A DNA stretch of 64,000 nucleotides from Plazaster borealis. Its lineage: Eukaryota; Echinodermata; Asteroidea; Forcipulatida; Labidiasteridae. Below, in pieces: positions 15,301 through 22,674 of this stretch. Both the position numbers and the translations under genes were made by a program. The stretch spans positions 21,162,818 through 21,226,817 of the forward strand of contig CM037471.1 of the NCBI GenBank assembly GCA_021014325.1. The letters are read 5' to 3'. Position 1 is the stretch's first letter; every line of letters starts with the position of its first letter. The notes beneath the pieces were generated by a model. It was given only the letters and a program-made list of their open reading frames with translations, was not told the DNA's origin and made no database searches.

Positions 15301-16321
15301 TATTCCCATTCATAAATGCCCTTATGTTAAAAAGCAATATAATATCACAATTATAGACAATGTCACACTGTTTCTTTTGCGAATTTTTCGAAGTTTGCAA
15401 ATTTCCAAAAACTTTTGTAAAAATGTTTTGTGCGCGTCGGTCGGTGTGTATACGCGCGTGTATACACATATTACGCGCTGTTACTAATAGCTATGAATTG
15501 CGTTCTGCGTAATTTAAATTGGTGTACATGAGCTTGCGCGCCCAACACGCGAAGCCAGCCGGTCTTAAACAGCTTCAGCTGTGTCTTTATCAACCGTTTA
15601 AACACCCCCACGTGACGCGCTCTCCACCAATAGGAGTAGCGAAACTGTCTGGGGTATTTATGAATATGGGTTTACGTCTGTCCCGCCAACAGAAAACTAT
15701 AATTAGGCTACTTGTAACATAAGCCTTCCCCCCCTCCCCCTCCCCGCTTGCATCTGTAATGTTTTGATCTTTTCAGTAGATAAACACCTCTAACCCTACC
15801 TATGTAAAAATCTAAACTAACTAGCGAGGTGAACATAGAAGTAAACCAAACAGAAGACAAAAAGAACAATCCCATTAGAGTGTGGCATTAAGAAGATGGG
15901 GTTTTTATCTTACCTTTTAGAAAAAGGTGAGTTTCAATGGCAGAGCATTCCACAGGATTCAGAGATCATCTGACTGGTCTACTATTCAATTCAGCTCCAC
16001 AGTTATATGCTGTCAAGGAACTTAACTAAATGCGCTCATAATTGTTTAATTTTTCTTTTTTTAAAGGACATTGAAGGGAACACCCACTTTGAGAATCCTG
16101 TATATGCATCGAGCATCCAATCACCAACCCTTCAGGCAGTGGGTAATGGAGACCAAGCTGGTGCCTTGCCCATGAAAGTAGCTCTTGGTGACTACCAGGC
16201 CGGCCCTCTCCCAGAGAAGACTGGACTCCCGGACGAAGATGAACTTGACCTGCGGCTACAAAAATCCTTCACCCCAACTGAAGGTGAAGGTGATACCAAG
16301 ACATTAGTCACAAAAGATTAG
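262..16321 (+). CDS. LRP2-like: LRP2/megalin-like endocytic receptor, C-terminal part (13 exons, 5' end outside window)
   Basis: Exons: 262-378, 1132-1257, 1619-1741, 3830-3971, 4537-4713, 5290-5513, 6633-6821, 7413-7538, 8494-8578, 9522-9583, 10601-10691, 11247-11337, 16067-16321. All have AG/GT borders and every junction keeps the reading frame, giving 601 residues plus a partial first codon. Domain order seen: EGF, calcium-binding EGF (starts DINEC), six-blade YWTD propeller (YWVD, YWLD, YWTD visible), EGF, EGF, one transmembrane helix, tail with FENPVY. This is the C-terminal order of the LDL-receptor family. The membrane-proximal tail segment ([10 protein letters not shown]) followed by FENPVY recalls vertebrate megalin more than LDLR or LRP1; that comparison is from memory. 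Family role: clathrin-mediated uptake of ligands at the cell surface, with the NPxY motif binding PTB-domain adaptors. The tail is much shorter than the roughly 210 residues of mammalian megalin and has one NPxY. LRP1 or LRP4-type identity is the main alternative. Confidence 0.85.
1132..1257 (+). CDS. LRP2-like exon: calcium-binding EGF domain
   Basis: Encodes a cbEGF module beginning DINEC, with six cysteines and the calcium-binding D-x-N-E consensus, ending KCKAD. Phase 2 in, phase 1 out. Donor gtaagt. This EGF directly precedes the propeller, as in LDL-receptor relatives. Confidence 0.9.
1619..1741 (+). CDS. LRP2-like exon: first propeller blade
   Basis: Encodes [17 protein letters not shown] and the rest of the first LDLR class B repeat. 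The hydrophobic F-A-D-G-P-E-I-R-R start is typical for the first blade of LRP propellers. Acceptor ...tacag, donor gtaagt; a split serine codon (A|GT) joins the next exon. Confidence 0.85.
1992..2168. mobile_element. MITE-like inverted repeat, 50-bp arms
   Basis: Arms at about 1992-2042 and 2120-2168 are inverted copies sharing GAGTTGTGGTGGTTCTGAAA. The centre of about 78 bases is unrelated. A non-autonomous DNA transposon or hairpin insertion in an LRP2-like intron is the simplest reading. No coding potential. Confidence 0.7.
2180..3775. repeat. 68-bp tandem satellite, interrupted by a SINE
   Basis: Unit period is 68 bases (for example tgtatcacc at 2271 and again at 2339). The unit carries ACCACCATGCAAAGTTTCAA and TCATGTACATGGTGTTAC. 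Seven to eight copies lie before the SINE and about twelve after it, with alternating subtypes (ACTGCAAAAC versus ACAGCAAACC). A single unit recurs at about 7675-7735 beside a hairpin. The open frames across it exist only because the unit has few stops; 68 is not a multiple of three. Confidence 0.95.
2612..2990 (-). mobile_element. tRNA-derived SINE (minus strand)
   Basis: On the minus strand the head reads like a Ser/Leu-type tRNA: GTGGCCGAGCGGATAAGA (A box) and GTGGGTTCGAATCCCAGTC (B box). A body follows with GTCCTTTAGCAAGACACTT and CACGTAAAAGAACCC, ending in a TTA/AT-rich tail at 2612-2640. It sits inside the 68-bp satellite. A second copy lies at 42975-43245. Confidence 0.88.
3830..3971 (+). 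CDS. LRP2-like exon: propeller blade with YWVD
   Basis: Encodes [16 protein letters not shown] and a [12 protein letters not shown] segment, that is the YWTD motif followed by the xPxGIAVDW motif of the LDLR class B repeat. Phase 2 in, phase 2 out; donor gtaagt. Confidence 0.9.
4537..4713 (+). CDS. LRP2-like exon: propeller blade with YWLD
   Basis: Encodes [10 protein letters not shown], a loop with SGRSRRD, then [10 protein letters not shown] and [13 protein letters not shown]. All are LDLR class B landmarks (I-x-V-x-x-x-D-G-x, followed by P-x-x-I-x-V-x-P). The loop is longer than in a usual blade. Confidence 0.9.
5290..5513 (+). CDS. LRP2-like exon: two propeller blades (YWTD)
   Basis: Carries the canonical [13 protein letters not shown] motif, then NPTGITIDF and [15 protein letters not shown]. 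The second blade is degenerate (VYFCD in place of YWTD). Phase 1 in and 1 out; donor gtaggt. Confidence 0.92.
5880..6075. repeat. GGCTCCGGCTTA short tandem repeat within a degenerate inverted-repeat element
   Basis: Around 5925-5985 a 12-base unit (GGCTCCGGCTTA or GGCTCCGGCTAA) repeats about five times. It resembles the CGGCTA-rich ends of the MITEs at 54510, 55734 and 57981 and may be a diverged member. The Arg/Leu-rich open frames on both strands here are artefacts of the repeat. Confidence 0.6.
6122..6425 (+). mobile_element. tRNA-derived SINE (plus strand)
   Basis: Head: GGCAGAGCGGTTTAGTACAC (A-box region) and GTGGGTTCGAATCCCAGTC (B box). A body follows with a CCCCACAGCAGCCCCAAGGG segment and AGGGCACTAATGTAAAGC near 6370. 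Located in the LRP2-like intron before exon 6633-6821. It is not a functional tRNA gene because the stem and anticodon arms do not pair as a clean cloverleaf by eye. Confidence 0.75.
6633..6821 (+). CDS. LRP2-like exon: last propeller blade
   Basis: Begins [17 protein letters not shown], the usual HPFAL-x-V-F-E segment of the last blade, with FLHFTT where YWTD is expected. This degenerate last blade closes a propeller of about 285 residues, the expected size for six repeats. Donor gtaagt after a split codon. Confidence 0.85.
7413..7538 (+). CDS. LRP2-like exon: propeller-capping EGF domain
   Basis: Encodes [22 protein letters not shown] and a final cysteine: the C-x4-C-x3-C and C-x-C spacing of the EGF module that caps an LRP propeller. 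Acceptor ...tttacag, donor gtgagc. Confidence 0.9.
7637..7700. repeat. Near-perfect hairpin (31/32-base arms)
   Basis: 7637-7667 and 7669-7700 are inverted copies with one inserted base, separated by a single nucleotide. The arm contains GGAAAGGTTTGCGG and ACACCATGTAAT. The right arm runs on into one copy of the 68-bp satellite unit, suggesting the satellite and the hairpin derive from the same transposon end. Confidence 0.85.
7856..8200 (+). mobile_element. 3' end of a non-LTR retrotransposon (RT protein C-terminus)
   Basis: The frame ending at 8149 encodes [20 protein letters not shown] followed by P-x7-P-S-Y-S-L-D-C-F-K. This is the C-terminal signature commonly seen after the reverse transcriptase domain of CR1/Jockey-like LINEs (SF-x-PRTARLWNSLP...LF). 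A stop follows, then a T-rich tail region. Only about 85 codons remain: a 5'-truncated dead copy, as is usual for LINEs. The family name is from memory. Confidence 0.8.
8494..8578 (+). CDS. LRP2-like exon: first half of membrane-proximal EGF
   Basis: Encodes a proline-containing linker and then [17 protein letters not shown]. The EGF module is split: this exon gives the first cysteines and the next exon the rest. Phase 2 in and 2 out; donor gtaagt. Confidence 0.85.
8600..9430. repeat. Degenerate repeat of about 160 bp, split by a SINE
   Basis: Segments at 8600-8930 and 9265-9430 repeat the words AAGGCTGTGTTCATGTGTAA, GGCTGTGGCTAATGGCTAGA and TCACTGAAGCCAGTAGCC with many changes. The SINE at 8938-9260 interrupts it. 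Old tandem repeat in an LRP2-like intron. Confidence 0.7.
8938..9260 (+). mobile_element. tRNA-derived SINE (plus strand)
   Basis: Head: GGCTAGTGCATAAAGCGCTC (A-box type) and GGTTTGATTCCTGGC (B-box type). Then GTTGGTTCTCTCCTATGCCA and AAGGGTTTTTCTCCGGG, a body I recognise from widespread invertebrate tRNA-SINEs. The short open frames on both strands inside it are not genes. Confidence 0.8.
9522..9583 (+). CDS. LRP2-like exon: second half of membrane-proximal EGF
   Basis: Only 62 bases. The joined codon makes [11 protein letters not shown], the typical C-x-x-G-(F/Y)-x-G-x-x-C end of an EGF domain, followed by a short juxtamembrane stretch. It is recognised because frame, splice sites and the domain continuation all agree. 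Confidence 0.85.
9629..9990. mobile_element. MITE with TTAA-AGG...CCT-TTAA ends
   Basis: Left end TTAAAGGAACATTACAGAAT, right end ATTACCAGTTCTGTAACGGTCCTTTAA by parts: the terminal 20 bases are inverted copies with few mismatches. TTAA at both edges suggests a piggyBac-type TTAA target duplication. The interior has no protein-coding content. Sits in the intron just after the 62-base EGF exon. Confidence 0.75.
10004..10560. repeat. 52/55-bp tandem satellite (about 10 copies)
   Basis: The word GCATGG recurs at 10005, 10060, 10112, 10167, 10220, 10275, 10327, 10380, 10432 and 10484. Spacings are 55, 52, 55, 53, 55, 52, 53, 52 and 52, so the first copies form a dimer of about 107 bases. It ends about 40 bases before the acceptor of the transmembrane exon. 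Confidence 0.92.
10601..10691 (+). CDS. LRP2-like exon: transmembrane helix
   Basis: Encodes a small-residue start (AGGAVAAP), about 20 hydrophobic residues rich in Ile and Val, then the stop-transfer cluster FYRRRS. Acceptor ...attttcag, donor gtatgt, phase 2 out. It fixes the membrane orientation: EGF and propeller modules outside, tail inside. Confidence 0.9.
11247..11337 (+). CDS. LRP2-like exon: proximal cytoplasmic tail
   Basis: Encodes [20 protein letters not shown] and a Ser/Thr/Gly-rich end. Follows a tttaaag acceptor and is phase 0 at its gtaagc donor. The [10 protein letters not shown] stretch resembles the conserved segment after the membrane in megalin tails; this is recalled, not searched. 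Confidence 0.8.
11385..12060. mobile_element. Long-arm inverted-repeat element (family also at 1300-1560 and 16540-17035)
   Basis: Arms at about 11545-11653 and 11931-12040 are inverted and share CACATGAGGACTCTAT and GAGGTTAGAGACTTGTAAT. The region 1300-1560 is a single-arm relative, and 16540-17035 is an older relative lying just past the LRP2-like stop codon. Non-autonomous DNA transposon is inferred; no transposase is present. Confidence 0.75.
12169..15665. repeat. Tandem array of about 687-bp units, each with a long hairpin
   Basis: Unit starts (AAGGGAATAAA) lie at 12169, 12842, 13530, 14216 and 14904: spacings 673, 688, 686, 688. In each unit the first 170 bases form an inverted repeat of about 65-base arms, containing the self-complementary AAACGGCCGTTT, around a GAGCCGAAGGCGAGGGCC centre. 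The last unit breaks near 15236 and restarts mid-hairpin as a diverged copy to 15665. Adjacent full units are almost identical; they differ mainly in the hairpin centre and at GAACTCATCGCC versus GAACGAGTCCC. Confidence 0.95.
16067..16321 (+). CDS. LRP2-like terminal exon: NPxY tail and stop
   Basis: Begins [16 protein letters not shown], the FxNPxY endocytosis and PTB-binding signal of LDL-receptor relatives, and ends in an acidic DEDELDL patch and LVTKD before a TAG stop. It is separated from the previous exon by a 4.7-kb intron largely filled by a tandem array. No classical C-terminal PDZ ligand is visible. Several AATAAA hexamers occur downstream (for example near 17979, 18244 and 18468), so the polyadenylation site cannot be chosen. 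Confidence 0.92.
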   Translation, partial: DIEGNTHFENPVYASSIQSPTLQAVGNGDQAGALPMKVALGDYQAGPLPEKTGLPDEDELDLRLQKSFTPTEGEGDTKTLVTKD

Positions 16322-17581
16322 ATGCTCAGTGTTTGAAGCATATGTCATGGAGGGATATTTTACAGTCCTTATCTGGGGCGTTCAATTGAAGTTTTGATCA
16401 CTTCTTGAAAATGTTTGTATCAGCACCGATAATAGCTTGTCAGTGTATTGTTAACATTCTGAATCCCTCTACCATCTCCTAGTGATGGCAGTCTAGTCAC
16501 ATGGGTGAAGGTAATCCAACTGCCTCATTGTATTAAAGAATTTCTCCAAGGTCATATTCGGTTTTAAGATCCACTTATTTTCCAAAAAGAGTCTCTAGCC
16601 CCCAAAACAGTCCATAGGAAAATCTGGAATATTATTACAAGTCTCTAACATCATGTTAAAATGGTGTAAAATGCAATTGTAACTAATAGCCTTCAAATGC
16701 ATTTTTGTTTTCAAAAATCCAAAAACGTTCGAAATGTCACATTTCAAATGGTCTGGGTTTTTTTGTACAGACATTGTTCATTCCTAAATTTTGATAATAT
16801 TCAATCAAAACGGCATTAAATTTGACCTTTTGACTGGTGCAAAAATTCCTCTTTGGAGTGTAGAGACCCGTTTGTTTTTGATGTCCAATGAAGTCATGTT
16901 TTAAATTTCGCTTAGAAAGAGTATTTGACACTGATATAACAGAGACTTTCTTCCCCTCTTTCATGAGGACTCAAACTATTGGGGAAATGAGTGCATCACA
17001 AAACTGAATTTGACTTTGGAGCCCCTCTTTAAATCCACAATTCCATCCACCAGATAAGCTAGGAAGGCGTCCTTACCATAATGGTAGACCCAGCAGAATC
17101 CAGAAATCCATGTACACATCATTTTTTTATACACTTTTTAAATACATATAGCAGTACTTTTAAATGGTATATGTGTCATGCCTAGCATAAGGAGGTATGT
17201 ATGGTGGAGGAATCATCTGTTTGTTTTGTAGCATTTTTTTTATATTAATCTGCTTATGCAATGTACACATATATAGAGTTAAGAGCTTCATTACTGAGGA
17301 CTGAAGAATCCTCCTCCGTAAGAAACAAACCGACAAAACCCCTGAAAGACAGGGATTGCCTTCCAACAAGAACATGTTAAGAAAGTTTTCTAGAGATATT
17401 GAAAGTAAAGATGTTATTAAGTATGATTACGGAGATGACATGGTGACACCACCCCACACCAAAATCAAGAATTTCTCGGGAAATAATGAAATGGTATTAG
17501 AAGACAACCGAAACGTCAGCCATGATGTCAATGTGGTGTGATGTCTTAAAACATACGTCCATACGTTGAGAAATACTTACC
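16322..17581. other. Probable LRP2-like 3' UTR / downstream flank
   Basis: No gene seen. Contains a degraded copy of the inverted-repeat family at 11385 (about 16540-17035). A 61-codon plus-strand frame at 17356-17541 has no recognisable domain. How far the 3' UTR reaches cannot be told from sequence alone. Confidence 0.5.
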
Positions 17582-17930
17582 TTAAAGGTATTGTACACTT
17601 TTGGTAACAGCTCAAAATCAGTGTCCACATTTTGTGTGATTCAACTTATGCATGAACAAACAAACCTGTGGAAGTTTGAGCTCAATTGGTCATCGAGATC
17701 ACGAGAAAATAGTGAAAAGAGACCTTATGTGTTTTCTGGTTTTTTTTTCAAAATATCGCGTGATAAAAACTATTGTTTTACTCATTTCTTAGAAACGATA
17801 GCATTTTAGGCAGAAATACTTTAAGGAACCCTTTCAACCATTTCTTACTTTAAATCATGTAAGTTGTGTGTGAATCTGTGAACATTTTTTTTCTTTTTTC
17901 GATCTTACCAATAGTGTACATGGCCTTTAA
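17582..17930. mobile_element. MITE with TTAA-AGG...CCT-TTAA ends
   Basis: Left end TTAAAGGTATTGTACACTTT, right end with AATAGTGTACATGGCCTTTAA by parts; inverted termini of about 20 bases. The interior shares ACAAACCTGTGGAAGTTTGA and GATCACGAGAAA with the element at 9629, so both belong to related families. Short frames inside are not genes. Confidence 0.8.
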
Positions 17931-19999
17931 ATTAGGTGTTAGTTTAAAGCTTTTATTTTCATCTAATTGATGAGCAAATAAATTAACACAGTTATGAGCG
18001 AAGTGCCTGGTTTTGGAATGAAGCGTCACATATTAATCTATTCATAGTGTGTTAAAAATTATTGTATTCATTGGCTAAACTTTTTTTTTTTTTTTAGCGC
18101 TTAACAAACATTGCATACATATCAGCCTAAACATTGTAACATTCCGTTTGTATAACATTCACTGTGTTACAAATCTGTAAATACAAATTCAATTACAGTA
18201 CACAAAATCATTTATTTTTGAACCGTTTTCTACACAAACATCAATAAAATAATGTATTTGCATTTTGCTTTCACATGACATATTTTTATATACCTATGAA
18301 ATTGTTTTAATAAGTACAAGTGATACATTTTGTAAATGGGATAATTATTGTTTGGGGTTGTTAAGGGTTGTTTATAAGGGGCTGACCAAAGTTGTTAACA
18401 TAATAGTACATAGTTTCACCTGAGAAGAAGGTTGAAAGGGTTATGCCATTATGTGCCAGGAGTTCGAAATAAATTGTTGTGTAGAGACCTAGAGAGGTGT
18501 CCAAACAAGTACTATTATTGGTGACGTCAACAATTTGGGAAGCCCATTAAGATTGTATGTTTAGTAAGTAGATTGAAGTTTATGCAGCTTTGCTTTTTGG
18601 GGATAAAATTGGTAACCAGATTTACGGGAAACACTGTGTTCCTAAACTAGATCTACAAATGAGGGAACCAGCTTGAACCATTACACATCAAAAAGCAAAA
18701 TGGCTGGTAAATGGTTTCTGCTTCAGCAATCAATTTTTCCCGCCTTGGCTGTTCTACGCAATTTTGCCTGAAAGAAGAAGGAAGAAAACACTCAAACAAA
18801 AACAACACTAATTTACCAAGAAAAGGGACTACTGTGTCAAAAATCATGAATCTTGATTATTGAAATTGTTCATCTAAATCTGCATAATCTTCATATGTAA
18901 ATGACAACTCTGCGAAATACTGATTGAGAAATGATTTAGCACCAAGAGATTGCTGACATCAAATTGTAAACAGTAGTTAACTTGAGATTATAACTGTAGA
19001 AACACTTGTTCCAACCATTTTATTGTTATGGGTGTTTCTGTACCTGATTTCTCAAAGAGCTAAGATTGGTTTTGATAATTTGACCAATGAAATGATCTTA
19101 CAATAATTGGTTAGCAAATTTAAATCACAGTACCAATGTTTAAACAAAAACATTTTAAGATGAATCGTAGTGATTTGTGAAATCGGACTTGCGTCTTAGT
19201 TAATTTGAAGCAATTTTTTGAGGATTCTACCGAAGTTAAATGTTGTAATGATTCTCCTGTGCCAAAATTACAAGGCTTAGAAAAATCTTGTTCTTCGGCA
19301 GAGAAGCGGGTTACCAGCTAAATTGCCACGTAATGTAAATTGCTTTGTATGTTGGTTGCCTTCCCACTGTCGCCTGGCTTTTAAGAGGAGTATAAAGCAA
19401 CATTTTCTGCTCAAATGTTTTATGAAATTTTGCCCCAAGTGTGAGTCTAGTTTGAACATGTAGCCATTTTGGTTACCATGGTTTCAACACCCAGTGGTTA
19501 AACTAGACATTTTCATTTGCGGGTAAGGGCAAGCTTCGGCAAAGACCATTTATTTAGATCAAGCCATTTATTTGTGTATTTTTTTCATTCTCATTTCGGC
19601 GGGCAGCAAGAGGGGAACTAGTGTCTTTGATAATTGTATTCAAAAGTGAAATGTGGTTAACCAAATTTACAAATTTTATTGAAAGAGATATTTTATAACA
19701 AATTTGCATATTTATACAAGTTTTGATAATATACTTAAATCAACCATTTGAATATTCTAGAAGTGTATGTGAAGCTTGTAGTGTGTGTCAGTAGTGTACG
19801 GTGTAGAGTTAGCTTTGTAGTTTTGTTTCTATTTGAAATTTATAAGTGTTTTCCAGTTTACTGTTTACAGATCTTCGTCTTGTCGTTATTTTGCAAGTAC
19901 TGCTTATATTTTTTAAAATAAATATTCAGTGGGACAATGTATCAAAATACGTGATTTATGTGTGATCATTTTGTTAAGTTATTAGTTGTTAAGTTAAGG
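17931..19999. other. Intergenic, no gene seen
   Basis: AT-rich unique sequence with several AATAAA hexamers and a T-run near 18085-18100. At about 19045-19190 there is a diverged copy of the CAAAGAGCTAAGATTGG element found at 50417. I see no coding exon signature. Confidence 0.5.
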
Positions 20000-20367
20000 T
20001 TAAAGGTACTGATGGACACGTTTGGTAATTACTCAAAATATATAGTAGCATAAAAACTTACTTGGTAACGAGCAACGGAGAGTTGTTGATAGTATAACAC
20101 ATTGTATGAAACGACTCACTCTGAAGTAACGTAGTTTGAGAGGTAATTTCTCATTAAAATATTTGAATCTGAGAAAGACTTCAGGCCTGAAGCCTTTCTC
20201 AGGCATCTGAAAGCACACCAATTTGTGCAAAAAGGGTGTTTTTCTTTCATTATTTTCTTGCAACTTCGATGACCAATTGAGTTCCAATTTTGATGGTTTG
20301 TTATTTTATGCATTTTGGGAGAGAATACTGGTCTTTGACAATTACCAAACTTATCCGTTGCCTTTAA
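20000..20367. mobile_element. MITE with TTAA-AGG...CCT-TTAA ends (well preserved)
   Basis: Left end TTAAAGGTACTGATGGACAC with GTTTGGTAATTACTCAAAAT; right end TTTGACAATTACCAAACTTA then CCTTTAA. Internal words CTTACTTGGTAACGAG, CTGAAGTAACGTAGTTTGAG and GCAACTTCGATGACC match a family I remember from sea-star genomes. Small frames on the minus strand inside are artefacts. Confidence 0.85.
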
Positions 20368-20456
20368 GGTTAGAGTGGGGTCAGGGTTAGGGTTAAAGTT
20401 AGAGGTTAGGGTTAATGTTAGGGGTAGGGGTTGTAGGTTAGGGTTGTGGTAAGGGT
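20368..20456. repeat. Degenerate TTAGGG-like interstitial telomeric repeat
   Basis: About 85 bases of GGTTAGGGTTAA, TTAGAGGTTAGGG and TTAGGGGTAGGGG variants. It lies exactly between the MITE ending at 20367 and the start of the foldback satellite. Confidence 0.75.
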
Positions 20457-21422
20457 CGGTCCAACTTCTTTAAAAATGCTGGACTTACCCCTTGTGACTT
20501 TCACCTATATTGGACAAACATGCAAGTTGTGATTTTATCAAATTTGGGCCCTTTTTCTACGAAAATGTAAGCAATTACTACCCCTTGTGATTTTATCCAA
20601 TTTTGGCCAATCAGGGACCCCTTGTGATTTTTACCTATTTTGGACAAACATGCAAGGCTTAACCCTTGTGATTTTATCCAATTTTGACCAATCGGTCCAA
20701 TTTCTTTAAAAATGTTTCCAAAAAAATTTGCTGAAAGTTTAGGTCAAGTTTTATAAAAAGGCATCAGTATTGCCTACTGCATGACTTTAGAGCATAAAAT
20801 TGCAATATATAATTTGGCCGGAATTTGATAAAAAAAAGCTGGACTTAGACCTACCCCTTATGATTTTTTCAACTTTTGCCTCATTTTAAAATGACAATAT
20901 TTCTGCAAGTTTAGCTGAAATTTTCGGTCAGGTTAAATATTAGTCCCTTCTGCATCATTTAATGGCATAAAATCACAACTGAAAACTTGGCCCAAATGAT
21001 GAAAACGCTGGGCGACCCTCTAATATATTGTGTCCCGGTGTCGTTAACTTTCAACCTGGGGGCCTTTTGTGTAGCTACTGAAAAATGGCTCACACATGTA
21101 GGGCTCTTTGTCCCCAGGATGAAGTCTTGACTAGTTTGCTCTTTCATGAGTATTTTAGTTTTGGATGGGTCAAAAACTCGAAAGGACTAACCTCCCAAAT
21201 TATGAAAAAAAAGTTTAGGTGTCCGCCCATATTTTGTATTTGATTTCAAGTGGCCGAGAGACTTTTAATACAATTTGAGTAATTTTGATTACCTAGCATT
21301 GATTGATATATGAGGAACTTATTTAGTGTGGACACCCATAGGTGATAGTTTTTTCTGCCTGACCACAGAATTTTCAGCTTATGCGTTTGTCCTTCACTAT
21401 AATTATTCTCTTGTAGAAGCAG

Positions 21423-21490
21423 GTAGCGCCGTAGCTAGATGGAGTACGTATTGGACTTGGAGCCACGAGACCCGGGTTCAATTCCACTTG
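21423..21490 (+). mobile_element. tRNA-like SINE head
   Basis: GGTAGCGCCGTAGCTAGATG resembles an A-box region and GACCCGGGTTCAATTCC a B box, at tRNA-like spacing. It lies in the left unique insert of the foldback structure. The body beyond the head is not recognised. Confidence 0.5.
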
Positions 21491-21562
21491 TGTCTTTTTG
21501 CTATTTTTCTTGGATGCTTGGACGCAGTGAATTATTTAAGTAGTACGAAAATCATCTCCAAA

Positions 21563-21925
21563 CACCAACGGGCACTTAGGTGCACTGGATTGTTCAATTG
21601 CGGGCAGTCCAGAGCTGGGAGACCCGGTTCGAATCCTACCCGTACCAAAAGGGACATGACTTTTACTGCTGGCCGCTGTAATGGATTGGGGTTCCGTCAT
21701 GTCTTTCCCCAAAATAGGTAGGGTGAATATTCCGGGTCGGAAAGCCAAAGGAGGGACCGGGACTAGCCAATCCCAGAAAGGAACTACATGGGTGATCACC
21801 ATGCTGGTTCGACCAGACTTTGAGTCCCCTGAACGCCTGGTCGTCACTCCGACTAACTTTCTGCACAAATTTACTCTAATTTAAATTAATTTTATTAATC
21901 TATAATGACAAAGTACGGTATTTTG
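21563..21925 (+). repeat. Left arm of nearly identical inverted repeat (tRNA-like head)
   Basis: Matches 28357-28719 in inverted orientation with very few differences (for example CTAATTT versus CTTATTT). It begins like a SINE: GGGCACTTAGGTGCACTGGA then GACCCGGTTCGAATCCTACC (B box). A short fragment of its far end (CACTCCGACTAACTTTCTG) recurs at about 22320. The frames on both strands occur in both arms and show no protein family. Confidence 0.85.
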
Positions 21926-22674
21926 ACTGTTTTTTTTTAATACAACCACAATTTAGTCAAAATCGCAATTAAGATTTTAAAGAAAATACAGTCGCTTACC
22001 CCTTGTGATTTTATCAAATTTTTGCAAGGCTTGCAACTATTGTCACCTAATTTTATCAAAATTTCAGCCTAATTAAAAGAAAAATGCAAGACTTGCCCAT
22101 TGTAATTTTATCTTTTTTCCCCATTTTCGACAAAAATTGCAAGGCTTACCCCTTGTGATTTTAATATCTAAATTTCAGCCTCATTTTAAGAAAACTGCAA
22201 GGTTTACCCCTTGTGGTTTTAATTTCAGCCCAATTTTGACAAAAATGCAAGGCTTACCCCTTGTGATTTGATCCAATTTTGGCAAATTTTCGGTAAAAAA
22301 TGCAAGACTTGCCCCTCGTCACTCCGACTAACTTTCTGGACAAATTTACTATAATTTCTATATATTATTATTTTCTATAATAGCTATAAAGCCAGTCTTA
22401 CCCCCTTTTGATTTTATAAATTTCAGCCCATTTTTGAAATAAACTGCAAGGCTTACCCCTTGTGATTTTATCAATTTCAGCAAGTTTGTTACAAAATGCA
22501 AGGCTTATTATAGCCTTGTGATCTATCAATTTCAGCAAGTTTTTTACAAAAGTGCAAGGCTTAACTCCTTGTGATTTTATCAGAGTTTTTCCCTATTTCA
22601 TCAAAAACTCAAGTCTTACACCTTGTGATTGTATCAAATTTTAGCCCATTTTTGACAGAATGCATGTCAAACAT

